NCBI GenBank assembly: GCA_964652825.1
Contig: CAZZCU010000003.1
Span: 62,001-126,000 of the forward strand
Direction: 5' to 3'
DNA: 64,000 nucleotides
DNA from: CAZZCU01 sp964652825
GTDB taxonomy: Bacteria; Bdellovibrionota_B; Oligoflexia; Oligoflexales; CAZZCU01
Shown here: positions 40,235 through 49,075 of the stretch, piece after piece
Position numbering within the stretch: position 1 is the first letter of the stretch
How the letters are laid out: each line of letters opens with the position of its first letter
Position numbers and translations under genes: made by a program
Notes under the pieces: model-generated
The model's input: only the letters and a program-made list of their open reading frames with translations
Databases searched by the model: none
What the model was told of the DNA's origin: nothing

Positions 40235-41986
40235 TTGTCCTACTTACCATTAGCGCGAAAATATCGTCCCTCGCGCTTTGAAGAGCTCGTTGGTCAAGAA
40301 GGCACCATGCAGGCCTTGGCGAATGGCATCAAAATTGGCCGAGAACCGCATGCAATTATTTTTGCGGGTGTGCGTGGGATAGGTAAAACTACTTTGGCCC
40401 GTTTGTACGCTAAAGCTCTTAATTGCGTGACTGGCCCGACGCCGACTCCGTGCGGAACGTGTGAAAATTGTGTGGCGGTTGCCAGCGGTACGCACGAAGA
40501 TGTGTTGGAAATCGATGGCGCTTCGCATACCGGTGTTGATGATGTTCGCTTGCTGCGCGAAACTTTGGGCTATGTGCCGCAGCGTTCCAAATTCAAAGTC
40601 TATATTATCGACGAAGTTCACATGCTCTCCAATAGTGCTTTCAACGCTTTGTTGAAACCTCTCGAAGAGCCTCCCGGGCACATCGTATTTATTTTCGCGA
40701 CAACCGAGCTTCATCGTATTCCGCAGACCGTTGTGTCGCGTTGCCAGACGTTTCACCTGAAGAAATTTTCCATCAGTACGATTCAAGATCGTATTAAGTA
40801 TATTTTGCAGCAGGAAAATATAGCTTTTGATGAAGCAGCGGTCGCGATTATTGCTCGCGAAGGCAAAGGCTCAATGCGCGACGCCCTGACGCTACTGGAT
40901 CAAGTAGTGGCGTTTGGCGGTCAGCAGGTTAGTTTGCAAGCATTGCGAAATGTTATCAGTTTTATTTCCAACGAGCAGTACCTGGGACTTATTGAAGCCG
41001 CGTTGCAACAGAATGGCGAGCGCGTGCTTGAGTTGATCGCTCAGCTTGATCGTGAAGGCGCTGATTTTACTACTGTGACGGAAGAGCTGGCGGGTTTGAT
41101 ACGACACGCTTTCATTGTGCGGGATGTTGGTTTGCAGTCGATGAATTTGGCGTGGACGGGAATGACCGCGGATGAGTTAAATGTTTTGCATAAAATCGCT
41201 ATGGCAGCGAATCCTCTGGATTTGAATCGCTTGTTCCGAACAATGATGAAGTGTCGCCGTGATCTCGACGGCTCGGGACTTGATAAATTTGTTATCGAGA
41301 ATTATTTGCTGGAGTGGTGTCTGGACCCGGGTTTGCCTGATGTTCGGCAATTGATGGCGGCTTTGCAAGGCAACGGGCAGCTTAGCAGCGAAAACACTAA
41401 ACCCCCTGCTTCTGTAGCAACCGCGTCCGCGGCGCCGCCTCGTGCTTCGGTTTTAGATGAACAACGACCGATCGAGCGAGCCTCGGCGGCAGCGACGCCG
41501 AAAGTACTTCCCGATAGTTGGCGCGAGATGCTCGATATCTGGCGGCGGATAAAGCCGCTCCAGGCTCGACTCATCGAAGAAGCGCATATGTTAGAGTACG
41601 GGCCGCGGAAAATTTGTCTGGCGGTACAGGAGAAAACGCTTGCTGGTAGTAAGCTGCTGCAGCGGGATACACAAGAAAAATTGCGCCAGCAGTTTGTTGA
41701 GGTTTTTGGTTTTGCCGGGACTTTGGAGATTGTGCCGCATGTTGCGCCCGCGGAAAAAAGTGTTGCTGCGGTGCAGACACCGGACGCTGCTGTTTCCGTG
41801 CCTCCGGTCAAACCTCCAGAACCCATCATGCCGCTAAATGTTCATGAGGAACGCAAGCAGGAAGCCGCAAGTCGCAAGCAATCAGCCGTGGAAAGCGCAC
41901 GCAATGCATCGTTGACCCTGGACACGCTTAGTGTGTTTGGTGGTACAATCGAGCAGATTCAGCATCTCGATAAAAGTCCAAAGTGA
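40235..41986 (+). CDS. dnaX: DNA polymerase III subunit gamma/tau
   Basis: A 583-residue clamp-loader ATPase. I place the start at TTG 40235 (GAGGG eight bases upstream), giving SYLPLARKYRPSRF, the universal DnaX N-terminus; a frame-extending GTG/ATG lies six codons earlier. Walker A GVRGIGKTT (45-53), four zinc cysteines (64, 73, 76, 79), Walker B with DEVHMLSNSAFNALLK (126-141), and SRC box VVSRCQTF. The tail from about 395 is low-complexity Ala/Pro and then a tau-like domain. An A6 run at 41751 is not in a slippery frame, so a gamma form by frameshift is not supported. Confidence 0.95.
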   Translation: MSYLPLARKYRPSRFEELVGQEGTMQALANGIKIGREPHAIIFAGVRGIGKTTLARLYAKALNCVTGPTPTPCGTCENCVAVASGTHEDVLEIDGASHTGVDDVRLLRETLGYVPQRSKFKVYIIDEVHMLSNSAFNALLKPLEEPPGHIVFIFATTELHRIPQTVVSRCQTFHLKKFSISTIQDRIKYILQQENIAFDEAAVAIIAREGKGSMRDALTLLDQVVAFGGQQVSLQALRNVISFISNEQYLGLIEAALQQNGERVLELIAQLDREGADFTTVTEELAGLIRHAFIVRDVGLQSMNLAWTGMTADELNVLHKIAMAANPLDLNRLFRTMMKCRRDLDGSGLDKFVIENYLLEWCLDPGLPDVRQLMAALQGNGQLSSENTKPPASVATASAAPPRASVLDEQRPIERASAAATPKVLPDSWREMLDIWRRIKPLQARLIEEAHMLEYGPRKICLAVQEKTLAGSKLLQRDTQEKLRQQFVEVFGFAGTLEIVPHVAPAEKSVAAVQTPDAAVSVPPVKPPEPIMPLNVHEERKQEAASRKQSAVESARNASLTLDTLSVFGGTIEQIQHLDKSPK

Positions 41987-41993
41987 GCTAGTC

Positions 41994-42584
41994 ATGGCGT
42001 TTACAAATTTTGAGACCAAGGAAATCAATTGCAAGGTCCTTTATTTTGGACCACCCAGTGCAGGGAAAACGGCGAGTCTTCGGAGTATCTATTCGCAAAC
42101 GTCGCCGGATGTTCGTTCGGGCTTGATCGAGTTGGCCGAGCACACGGGTCCCACGCAGTTTTTTGATTTTCTTCCTGTCAGTCTGGGTAGTATCAAAGAT
42201 TTTCATTTGAAAATGCATTTGTACGCGTTGCCATCGCACACTCTGTATGCGACTTTGCCAGCCGTCGTGCTCAAAGGTATCGACGGTTATGTTTTTGTTG
42301 CAGACTCGCGCGTGGACGCGATGGGCGAAAATATTGTGTCATTGATGGCGGCAAAACGTCTGTTGTCCGAAGAAGGTTATAACGCCTCCGACTTACCGCG
42401 CGTTATTCAATATAACAAACGCGATTTGCCTAATACTGTTCCCGTGGAAATCATGCGTCAGGAGCTCAATCCTGGTGGAGCTCCTGATCAGGAATCGGTA
42501 GCGATTAATTCAATGGGGACGATGGAAGCCCTACAGGCCATGGCAAAGCAGGTGCTTAGGCGTTTGGCGCCGTCACAAGGATAA
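41994..42584 (+). CDS. MglA-family small GTPase, catalytic residues altered
   Basis: A 196-residue Ras-like GTPase beginning MAFTNFETKEINCKVLYFG, as MglA proteins do. P-loop GPPSAGKT (19-26), the MglA-specific FFDFLP (56-61), VLKGIDGYVFVADS, and the base motif YNKRDLPN are present. MglA sets cell polarity in myxobacteria and Bdellovibrio with MglB and RomR. In this copy, residues equivalent to the arginine finger and catalytic Gln of MglA (Arg53, Gln82) are Pro53 and His82, and the PGQ motif is PSH. It may bind GTP but turn it over poorly. It follows dnaX by seven bases and no MglB gene adjoins it. Confidence 0.88.
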   Translation: MAFTNFETKEINCKVLYFGPPSAGKTASLRSIYSQTSPDVRSGLIELAEHTGPTQFFDFLPVSLGSIKDFHLKMHLYALPSHTLYATLPAVVLKGIDGYVFVADSRVDAMGENIVSLMAAKRLLSEEGYNASDLPRVIQYNKRDLPNTVPVEIMRQELNPGGAPDQESVAINSMGTMEALQAMAKQVLRRLAPSQG

Positions 42585-42596
42585 GGGAGCACTCCT

Positions 42597-43052
42597 TTGG
42601 GATTATTTATCCGCTGTCCAACGGATGAAGCAATTTTGCTTGCCGGTTTTACCGATGCCGTCGGTGTATTCCGTTATGTCACTGAGAGTTCCGATTTGCC
42701 TGGTATCAGGATACGGCCGCAGTCGGGCTTGGCTTTACATGACCAGTTCATGGTTGGTCTCAATGCTTTTTTGCAGAGTAAGTGCCTACCGCGTGATCTC
42801 AATCTGAAATTGATGCTGCATCCTGCTTTTGAAGATACGATCGAAATTCCTGGTGATGCGCCGGTAACTCTTTATTTGGGACAGGTCGTTTGGGATTTAG
42901 ATTCTCCAAATAATTGGCCTACCCTGGCAGAGTTGTTACGTGGTATGCCCAAAACCAGAACCCGCTTGGCCTACATGCGTGCTGTGCAAGCATTGGCCGG
43001 GGGGATAAAAGATGATTTACAGGCGTTGGAAACAGATAAGCTACCTTTTTGA
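42597..43052 (+). CDS. Small protein downstream of MglA-like GTPase, unknown
   Basis: A 151-residue soluble protein from TTG 42597 with AAGGGAG seven bases upstream and no ATG in frame nearby. It has a mixed alpha/beta pattern (IRIRPQSGLALHDQFMVGL, APVTLYLGQVVWDLD) and a helical C-terminus (LAYMRAVQALAGGIKDD). It does not look like a roadblock/MglB protein. It is probably co-transcribed with dnaX and the GTPase, twelve bases after the latter. I recognise no family; a GTPase partner is possible from position alone. Confidence 0.65.
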   Translation: MGLFIRCPTDEAILLAGFTDAVGVFRYVTESSDLPGIRIRPQSGLALHDQFMVGLNAFLQSKCLPRDLNLKLMLHPAFEDTIEIPGDAPVTLYLGQVVWDLDSPNNWPTLAELLRGMPKTRTRLAYMRAVQALAGGIKDDLQALETDKLPF

Positions 43053-43110
43053 TGCCATGCGTCCTCCTGTGATATTCTGAAAATTCATTGTTTTACTGCT
43101 GGAGCTCTCC

Positions 43111-44400
43111 ATGACAACTCATTTTCAATATCCATCTGCTTTACCCAGTCTCAAGACCAGTTTGCCGGGGCCAAAGGCCAAGGCCATGATTGATCGTGAC
43201 CACGAGGTATTATCCACATCTTACACACGTGATTATCCATTAGCGGTTGCTCGCGGTCTTGGTGTTGGGATCGAAGACGTCGATGGCAATTGGTTTCTTG
43301 ATTTTACGGCAGGCATCGCCGTGACTAACACCGGTCACTGTCATCCGCGTGTAGTACAGGCGATTCAGGAGCAAGCCGCTAAAGTTATTCATATGTGTGG
43401 TACTGATTTTTATCTTGATCCGATGCTGGTGTTGGCGGAGCGGTTGTGCAAGTTGTCGCCTGGTAATTTTGACAAGCGGGTTTATTTTGCCAACTCCGGT
43501 GCCGAAGCTGTCGAGGCGGCCTTGAAGCTGGCGCGTTATCATACTAAACGCACGCATATTATCGCGTTTCATGGTGCATTTCACGGTCGCACGATGGGTG
43601 CTTTGTCATTGACGGCGTCCAAAGTCCAGCAACGACGTGGATTTGCGCCGCTGCTCTCCGATATTCATCATGCTGTCTATAATGATATCGCTTCGATCGA
43701 GAGGATTCTAAAAACCGTCGCTCCACCGGAAGAAGTCGCGGCTATTTTTATCGAGCCGATTCAAGGTGAAGGTGGTTACATCACGCAAAAGGATAATTTT
43801 TTGAGCAGAGTGCGAGCACTTTGTGATCAACACGGCATTTTAATGGTGATGGATGAGATTCAGGCGGGATTTGGGCGCACAGGCAAGATGTTTGCCTCCG
43901 AACATTACGGTGTGGCGGGTGACATCATGTGTTTGGCTAAAGGCTTGGCCAGCGGCATGCCGCTGGGCGCAATCGTCGCCAAGAAGTCGGTGATGACGTG
44001 GAAGCCGGGCAATCATGGCTCGACCTTTGGTGGTAATCCAGTGGCATGTGCGGCGGCAAACGCCACCATTGAACTTTTGCAGGAAGATTTAGTTGAGAAT
44101 GCGGCAGCGCGCGGTGAGCAATTGCGTGCTGGTCTGGCGAGTCTACGGCAAAAACACAAGGCGGTGGGCGAAGTACGCGGTTTGGGTCTGATGATTGCCA
44201 TGGATATTGTCGATACCAAAGGCGTACTTGCGCCGGAGTTACGGATGAAGTTGGTAGTCGAGGCATTTAATCGCGGCTTATTGTTATTGCCTTGCGGGGA
44301 GTCGGCGATTCGATTTATTCCTGCACTTTGTGTTACCGCGGAACAGGTTGATACCGCGGTTAAAATATTCGACGAAGTTTTGTCGGTCACTAAGGCTTAA
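43111..44400 (+). CDS. gabT: Class III aminotransferase, GABA-aminotransferase-like
   Basis: A 429-residue PLP enzyme. Signatures: FLDFTAGIAVTNTGHCHP, FANSGAEAVEAALKLAR, AFHGAFHGRTMGALSLT, FIEPIQGEGGY, VMDEIQAGFGRTGKMF, and the PLP lysine in CLAKGLASGMPLGA (about 283). Its closest pattern is 4-aminobutyrate aminotransferase; acetylornithine or other omega-amines are alternatives. It transfers the amino group to 2-oxoglutarate to give glutamate and an aldehyde. Sixteen bases before pruA, in one operon. Confidence 0.85.
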   Translation: MTTHFQYPSALPSLKTSLPGPKAKAMIDRDHEVLSTSYTRDYPLAVARGLGVGIEDVDGNWFLDFTAGIAVTNTGHCHPRVVQAIQEQAAKVIHMCGTDFYLDPMLVLAERLCKLSPGNFDKRVYFANSGAEAVEAALKLARYHTKRTHIIAFHGAFHGRTMGALSLTASKVQQRRGFAPLLSDIHHAVYNDIASIERILKTVAPPEEVAAIFIEPIQGEGGYITQKDNFLSRVRALCDQHGILMVMDEIQAGFGRTGKMFASEHYGVAGDIMCLAKGLASGMPLGAIVAKKSVMTWKPGNHGSTFGGNPVACAAANATIELLQEDLVENAAARGEQLRAGLASLRQKHKAVGEVRGLGLMIAMDIVDTKGVLAPELRMKLVVEAFNRGLLLLPCGESAIRFIPALCVTAEQVDTAVKIFDEVLSVTKA

Positions 44401-44416
44401 AAATTTAGGAAGTAAA

Positions 44417-46048
44417 ATGTCGAACGGAATTTTTACCACGCCTGTTCCGATGAACGAGCCGATTAAATCATATGCTCCCGGCTCTCCGGAAAAGAAGACA
44501 ATTAAAGCCGAGTTGGCGCGGCAGCGTTCAACTAAAATCGAAATTCCTGTTGTTGTAGGTGGCAAGCGACTTACCGGCAAGAAAACGGTTGCTGTTGCAG
44601 CGCCGCATAATAAGAAGCTGGTATTGGCGGAATGTCATCAAGCTGGTGCCAAAGAGATTGAGGCTGCCATTGTTGCTGGCCTGGACGCACGCAAAGAATG
44701 GGCGGCTTTGCCGTGGAGTGCGCGCGCCGCGGTCTTTTTGAAAGCGGCTGATTTGATTGCCACGAAGTATCGCGATCGACTCAATGTTGCGACGATGTTA
44801 GGCCAGAGCAAGACGGTGTTTCAGGCGGAAATCGATTCGGCGTGCGAGTTGATCGATTTTTTGCGTTTTAATGCCCATTATGCTGAGAAGCTGTATCAGG
44901 ATCAGCCGATTTCCTCGCCCGGTGTTTGGAACCGTATGGAGGTTCGTGGGCTCGAAGGTTTTGTATACGCGATTACCCCGTTCAATTTCACCGCGATTGC
45001 GGTCAATCTACCTTGTGCCCCCGCGTTGATGGGTTGTTCAGTGCTCTGGAAGCCTGCCGCGACATCGACTTTGGCTTCTTATCATGCTTTGGAGATATTG
45101 GAAGAAGCAGGTTTGCCGCCCGGAGTTATCAATTTTGTTCCGGGCGAAGCAGCGATGGTAAGCGAGCTGGCTTTAGCGCATGCTGATTTTGCCGGCATTC
45201 ATTTTACCGGCTCTACGGCGACGTTTAACATGTTGTGGCGCAATGTTGCCAACAATCTTGATCGTTATCGTTCCTATCCTCGTTTGGTGGGTGAGACCGG
45301 TGGCAAGGATTTTGTGTTTGCGCATGCTTCGGCTGATCCATTGGCGGTTGCGACGGCTTTAACACGCGGCGCGTTTGAGTATCAGGGTCAAAAATGTTCC
45401 GCTGCCTCAAGGGCGTATATCGCTAGTTCTATCTGGCCGGCGGTCAAACAGCATCTGCTGGCGCAACTGGCTGAGATTAAATACGGCGACGTCGAAGACT
45501 TTACTAATTTTATGGGCGCTGTCATCGATCAACGAGCATTCCAAAAAATTAAATCTTACATTGATAACGCCAAGAAAGATGCGAACGCTAAAATTATTCA
45601 TGGTGGTAACACTGATGATAGCGTGGGTTACTTCATTGAACCCACGGTCATCGAGGTTAACGATCCACGGTACATAACGATGACCGAAGAAATTTTTGGT
45701 CCGGTGCTTTCAGTCTATGTCTATCCCGATAAAGATTTGGACGCTGTACTGACTATTTGTGATGAGACCAGTCCCTATGCTTTGACTGGCGCGGTGTTCG
45801 CGACGGACCGCCGTGTGATTGAGGCTCTCAGTCAACGATTACAATATGCCGCCGGTAATTTCTATATTAACGATAAGCCCACGGGTGCGGTTGTGGGGCA
45901 GCAACCTTTTGGTGGTGGCCGCAAATCTGGTACTAACGATAAAGCCGGCAGTTATCTGAATCTGTTACGCTGGACGACGCATCGAACCATCAAAGAGACT
46001 TTCGTTCCGCCGACGGATTATCGGTATCCGTTTTTACAAGAGCGCTAG
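44417..46048 (+). CDS. pruA: 1-pyrroline-5-carboxylate dehydrogenase
   Basis: A 543-residue aldehyde dehydrogenase-family enzyme, length as for the PruA/TIGR01236-type single-function P5C dehydrogenase. ATG 44417 with TAGGAAG upstream is chosen over the longer frame. Motifs: ITPFNFTAIAVNLPCAPALMG, HFTGSTATFN, LVGETGGKDFVF (general base Glu), catalytic Cys in GQKCSAASR, and TEEIFGPVLSVYVY. It oxidises glutamate semialdehyde to glutamate with NAD. RocD, encoded convergently, makes the same semialdehyde from ornithine. 3' ends overlap by 15 bases. Confidence 0.95.
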   Translation: MSNGIFTTPVPMNEPIKSYAPGSPEKKTIKAELARQRSTKIEIPVVVGGKRLTGKKTVAVAAPHNKKLVLAECHQAGAKEIEAAIVAGLDARKEWAALPWSARAAVFLKAADLIATKYRDRLNVATMLGQSKTVFQAEIDSACELIDFLRFNAHYAEKLYQDQPISSPGVWNRMEVRGLEGFVYAITPFNFTAIAVNLPCAPALMGCSVLWKPAATSTLASYHALEILEEAGLPPGVINFVPGEAAMVSELALAHADFAGIHFTGSTATFNMLWRNVANNLDRYRSYPRLVGETGGKDFVFAHASADPLAVATALTRGAFEYQGQKCSAASRAYIASSIWPAVKQHLLAQLAEIKYGDVEDFTNFMGAVIDQRAFQKIKSYIDNAKKDANAKIIHGGNTDDSVGYFIEPTVIEVNDPRYITMTEEIFGPVLSVYVYPDKDLDAVLTICDETSPYALTGAVFATDRRVIEALSQRLQYAAGNFYINDKPTGAVVGQQPFGGGRKSGTNDKAGSYLNLLRWTTHRTIKETFVPPTDYRYPFLQER

Positions 46049-47245
46049 TTTATCGAGCGTGGTGCGAATAATACTGATGGCATGATCGAGTTCCGCCTTG
46101 GTGATAATTAACGGCGGTGTAAAACGTATGATATTGCCGTGCGTTTGTTTTGCCAGCAGGCCGGCTTCCATTAAGGCGACACAAACAGGCCAGGCATCAA
46201 AATCGGCACTGAATTCGATAGCGTTTAGCAAGCCTTCGCCCCGTAGTTGAATTTTAGCGGACGGCAAAAAGCTTTGTAATTGATCGCGAAGATATTTTCC
46301 TAGCTCCTGTGATTTCTCGGCAAGGTGTTCTCCATCGAGCACATCCAGAGCAGCACAACCTACAGCGCAAGCGAGCGGATTACCCCCAAACGTCGAGCCG
46401 TGCGAACCTGGGGTGAATACCTGCATAAATTTGTCATCAGCCACGATCGCCGAAATAGGTAATACGCCGCCGCCCAGAGCTTTGCCCAGGCATACGACAT
46501 CAGCCCGGACATTTTCATGATCACAGGCGAATTTTTTGCCGGTGCGGCCAAAGCCGGTTTGGATCTCGTCGGCAATAAACAAGATATTTGCTTCGTCACA
46601 AATTTTGCGAACCTCACTTAAATAGCCGGTGCGTGGCAAAATCACGCCAGCTTCGCCTTGAATAGGTTCGACAAGAAAGGCACACGTATTGTCGGTAATC
46701 GCTCGACGCAGCGCCGCGGCATCATCATAAGGAATTGTCACAAAGCCAGTAGTATATGGCCCAAAACCCGCTCGCGCATCGTCGTCAGTGGAAAAGGAAA
46801 TAATCGTTGTTGTACGGCCATGGAAATTATTTTGGCAGACGATAATCTCTTGTTTGCCGTTGTCGATACCCTTGATGCGATTACCCCAGCGCCGCGCTAA
46901 TTTAATCGCAGTCTCGACGGCTTCCGCACCGGTATTCATTACCAGAGCTTTTTCGTAGCCGCTGTATTGGCATAACCGTTCCAAAAAGACCGCGAGTTTT
47001 TCGCTGAAGAAGGCGCGCGATGTCAGTGTTAGGAGATCAGCCTGTTCCTTGAGAGCCTGGATAATCTTCGGGTGACGATGACCTTGATTGACCGCGGAAT
47101 ATGCCGCCAGAAAATCCAGATATTTTTTGCCCGTAACGTCTTCTACCCAAACCCCGTGGCCTTTTTGCAACACGACAGGCAGTGGATGGTAGTTATGCGC
47201 ACCGAACTGTTCATTTTTGTTGACGAGTTTTTGGGTCAGGCTCAT
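46034..47245 (-). CDS. rocD: Ornithine aminotransferase
   Basis: About 403 residues, converting ornithine and 2-oxoglutarate to glutamate semialdehyde and glutamate. Start ATG 47245 (GGAG nine bases upstream) gives MSLTQKLVNKNEQFGAHNYHPLPVVL, the RocD N-terminus split here by naming only; the frame extends further upstream into the MFS gene. Motifs: YLDFLAAYSAVNQGHRHP, MNTGAEAVETAIKLAR, NNFHGRTTTIISFS, FIADEIQTGFGRTGK, PLP lysine in CLGKALGGGVLP. It overlaps the end of the MFS transporter gene by 35 bases, so these two are coupled. Confidence 0.94.
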   Translation of the reverse strand: MSLTQKLVNKNEQFGAHNYHPLPVVLQKGHGVWVEDVTGKKYLDFLAAYSAVNQGHRHPKIIQALKEQADLLTLTSRAFFSEKLAVFLERLCQYSGYEKALVMNTGAEAVETAIKLARRWGNRIKGIDNGKQEIIVCQNNFHGRTTTIISFSTDDDARAGFGPYTTGFVTIPYDDAAALRRAITDNTCAFLVEPIQGEAGVILPRTGYLSEVRKICDEANILFIADEIQTGFGRTGKKFACDHENVRADVVCLGKALGGGVLPISAIVADDKFMQVFTPGSHGSTFGGNPLACAVGCAALDVLDGEHLAEKSQELGKYLRDQLQSFLPSAKIQLRGEGLLNAIEFSADFDAWPVCVALMEAGLLAKQTHGNIIRFTPPLIITKAELDHAISIIRTTLDKLALL

Positions 47246-48602
47246 GGTTTTTGTCTCCATCGGTTTTGTCTGAGTGCTCAGACATATCAGGTAGCATCGG
47301 CTGAGTGATAACCCCGGCACTGGCACGCAAGCCAACGGTACGCAAGAAGATCATTCGCAGCGGTGTGTCTTTGTACTTAGCGCGCACCAGAATCAGCAAG
47401 GGCAACAAACGCATTCCTGTTGATAGGACAAATATTACCTGAAAACCGAAAAGACTTTCATTGAAAGATTCGAGTATCGCGCCCCCAATTAAGGAGCCAA
47501 TGACGACGGCGAGCGTATGAGCCAGGTTGTGCATCGTCAGAATACTCGTGCGCTCATGTGGACGGATATTTTGAAAAATCAGCAACAATCCCGCCAACTC
47601 AAAGCCGCCCCAGCAGATGCCGGAGATTAGCTGCATGATCGTCAGATACAACATGTCCGATGATAGTACCCACGCTCCCGATAGCGGTGCGATACCAATG
47701 CCGGTGATCCAGAGTAAGCGATTTGCTCCCAGATAATTAGACAATCGTCCCAGCGTGGGCAAGCTGATTACCCGCCCGACATAAGCAACACCGATCAAAG
47801 TGATGTAGTCCAAATAGGAAAGATTTAATTGCTTCAGCATATAAGGATTGAAATACGGAGACGCCATATTAACGGCTAGTTGCATACACACCATATACAA
47901 AAGAAAGGTGGCTTGATCGCCTTTGCGCATACGTGTCAGCAGATCAGAAAAAGCGACGGTTTTCATTTCAGTATGCGTGGTCGGTGTTTCTGACTGTCGG
48001 AATAGGAAAAATGCCGATGCATATCGACCAAGCATCGCCATGGAGAAAAGAATTGCGAATGCATAAAGCGTTTGATTTTGTCTCGCGGCGTACCACAATA
48101 AATGACCGCCGCCGACAAAGCCGCAAAGAATAAAAAATTGCATCAATCGCGTACGTGTCGCCAGGAACTTAGTGCGTATGCTTGGAGGAATCAGCTCTTC
48201 GATCCAGCAGTTCCAGGCTGCGCCCCCGGCCATAGCCGCGCCCCAATATAGACCGGCGATCAGAAATAACAGTGGGGCTGGAATGGCGCCGACCAGCGCG
48301 GCAACAATAAGAGGAATGAAGCAGGATGCTTGCACAAACGCACAGAACACCACCCATTTGCGATAGGAACGCAACCAACGCACGCCACTAGGCGCGGCTA
48401 GCTGTAAAATACCACCGGTCACCAGTGGCACGGTTGAGACAAGGCCGGCAATGACTTGATTGAGGCCGATGGCTAAAGCAAAAGCGGGCAAGTACGTCTC
48501 GCCCATGCCCACCATAGCGCTATAAGAAACACCATCAAAGTAACTGCGGCGTACATTTTGATGAACAGTACGCTCACGGGGTTTTGCGCGGTTGTCACTC
48601 AA
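47211..48602 (-). CDS. Major facilitator superfamily transporter
   Basis: A 463-residue protein with about 12 membrane helices starting near residue 30. The N-terminal half has SYFDGVSYSAMVGMGETYLP and a short RYRKW-type loop (SYRKWVVF), the second half GRVISLPTLGRLSNYLG. The start is TTG at 48602, right after the stop of the acidic protein gene. The charged C-terminal tail (SEHSDKTDGDKNHEPDPKTRQQK) overlaps rocD's start. Coupling to rocD suggests an ornithine, arginine or related substrate, but MFS specificity cannot be read from sequence. Confidence 0.85.
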   Translation of the reverse strand: MSDNRAKPRERTVHQNVRRSYFDGVSYSAMVGMGETYLPAFALAIGLNQVIAGLVSTVPLVTGGILQLAAPSGVRWLRSYRKWVVFCAFVQASCFIPLIVAALVGAIPAPLLFLIAGLYWGAAMAGGAAWNCWIEELIPPSIRTKFLATRTRLMQFFILCGFVGGGHLLWYAARQNQTLYAFAILFSMAMLGRYASAFFLFRQSETPTTHTEMKTVAFSDLLTRMRKGDQATFLLYMVCMQLAVNMASPYFNPYMLKQLNLSYLDYITLIGVAYVGRVISLPTLGRLSNYLGANRLLWITGIGIAPLSGAWVLSSDMLYLTIMQLISGICWGGFELAGLLLIFQNIRPHERTSILTMHNLAHTLAVVIGSLIGGAILESFNESLFGFQVIFVLSTGMRLLPLLILVRAKYKDTPLRMIFLRTVGLRASAGVITQPMLPDMSEHSDKTDGDKNHEPDPKTRQQK

Positions 48603-48604
48603 AT

Positions 48605-48916
48605 TTATTGTTCGTCCGTATCCTCAGTCGATGATGAGGGCGGTTCCATATAAGTGCTGTCTTCGTCGAGCGCATCTTCGTCATTGATGGAGTCGGAGCG
48701 GCTCGCGGGCGATGGATATTTGTCTTCGCCCATTTCAGGAACGCTTTCCGAGGCTGGACGTCCGTCGTCGTCGTCCAGGAATTTTTCGTCGTCCGAAATC
48801 GCGGCATCTTCGCGCGAGGTTTCAATCTCGGAATTATTGTTACCGCAGCGCATTGCGGAAGTTGCCAGGGCCACGCCCATCAATGCGACAAGATAGGTAT
48901 TTTTACGTGTAATCAT
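48605..48916 (-). CDS. Small acidic exported protein or lipoprotein
   Basis: A 103-residue protein read from ATG 48916 (GGAG nine bases before). A hydrophobic stretch (about 8-22) ends at AMRC (Cys24), a weak lipobox because of Arg at -1. The mature part is extremely acidic and disordered (DDEKFLDDDDGR, DEDALDEDSTY, STEDTDEQ). First of the three-gene unit with the MFS and rocD, two bases before the MFS start. No family recognised. A calcium-binding or spacer role is speculation. Confidence 0.6.
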   Translation of the reverse strand: MITRKNTYLVALMGVALATSAMRCGNNNSEIETSREDAAISDDEKFLDDDDGRPASESVPEMGEDKYPSPASRSDSINDEDALDEDSTYMEPPSSSTEDTDEQ

Positions 48917-49075
48917 TTTATCATTCTCCGTGCAGGGAGTTTTATCCAAACTTAGATAAAATTCATCTTTGTCCTTTCTGAACACTACCGGTCCGCCCCG
49001 ACGCGGTCAATAGGTCCCTTTCTAGTTGCGGGTTGGCATCCGGAACTGTATGGAAGGGGGCGCAAAGGACAAGCG

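Noticed and set aside
41748..41765. A6 run in dnaX as programmed frameshift site
   Set aside because: Codons read GAA AAA AGT; the heptamer is not in the A-AAA-AAG phase needed for -1 slippage and no stimulatory stem is evident.
44330..44416. 29-residue N-terminal extension of pruA
   Set aside because: It lies inside the end of the aminotransferase gene in another frame; the ATG at 44417 has a good ribosome site and fits the family.
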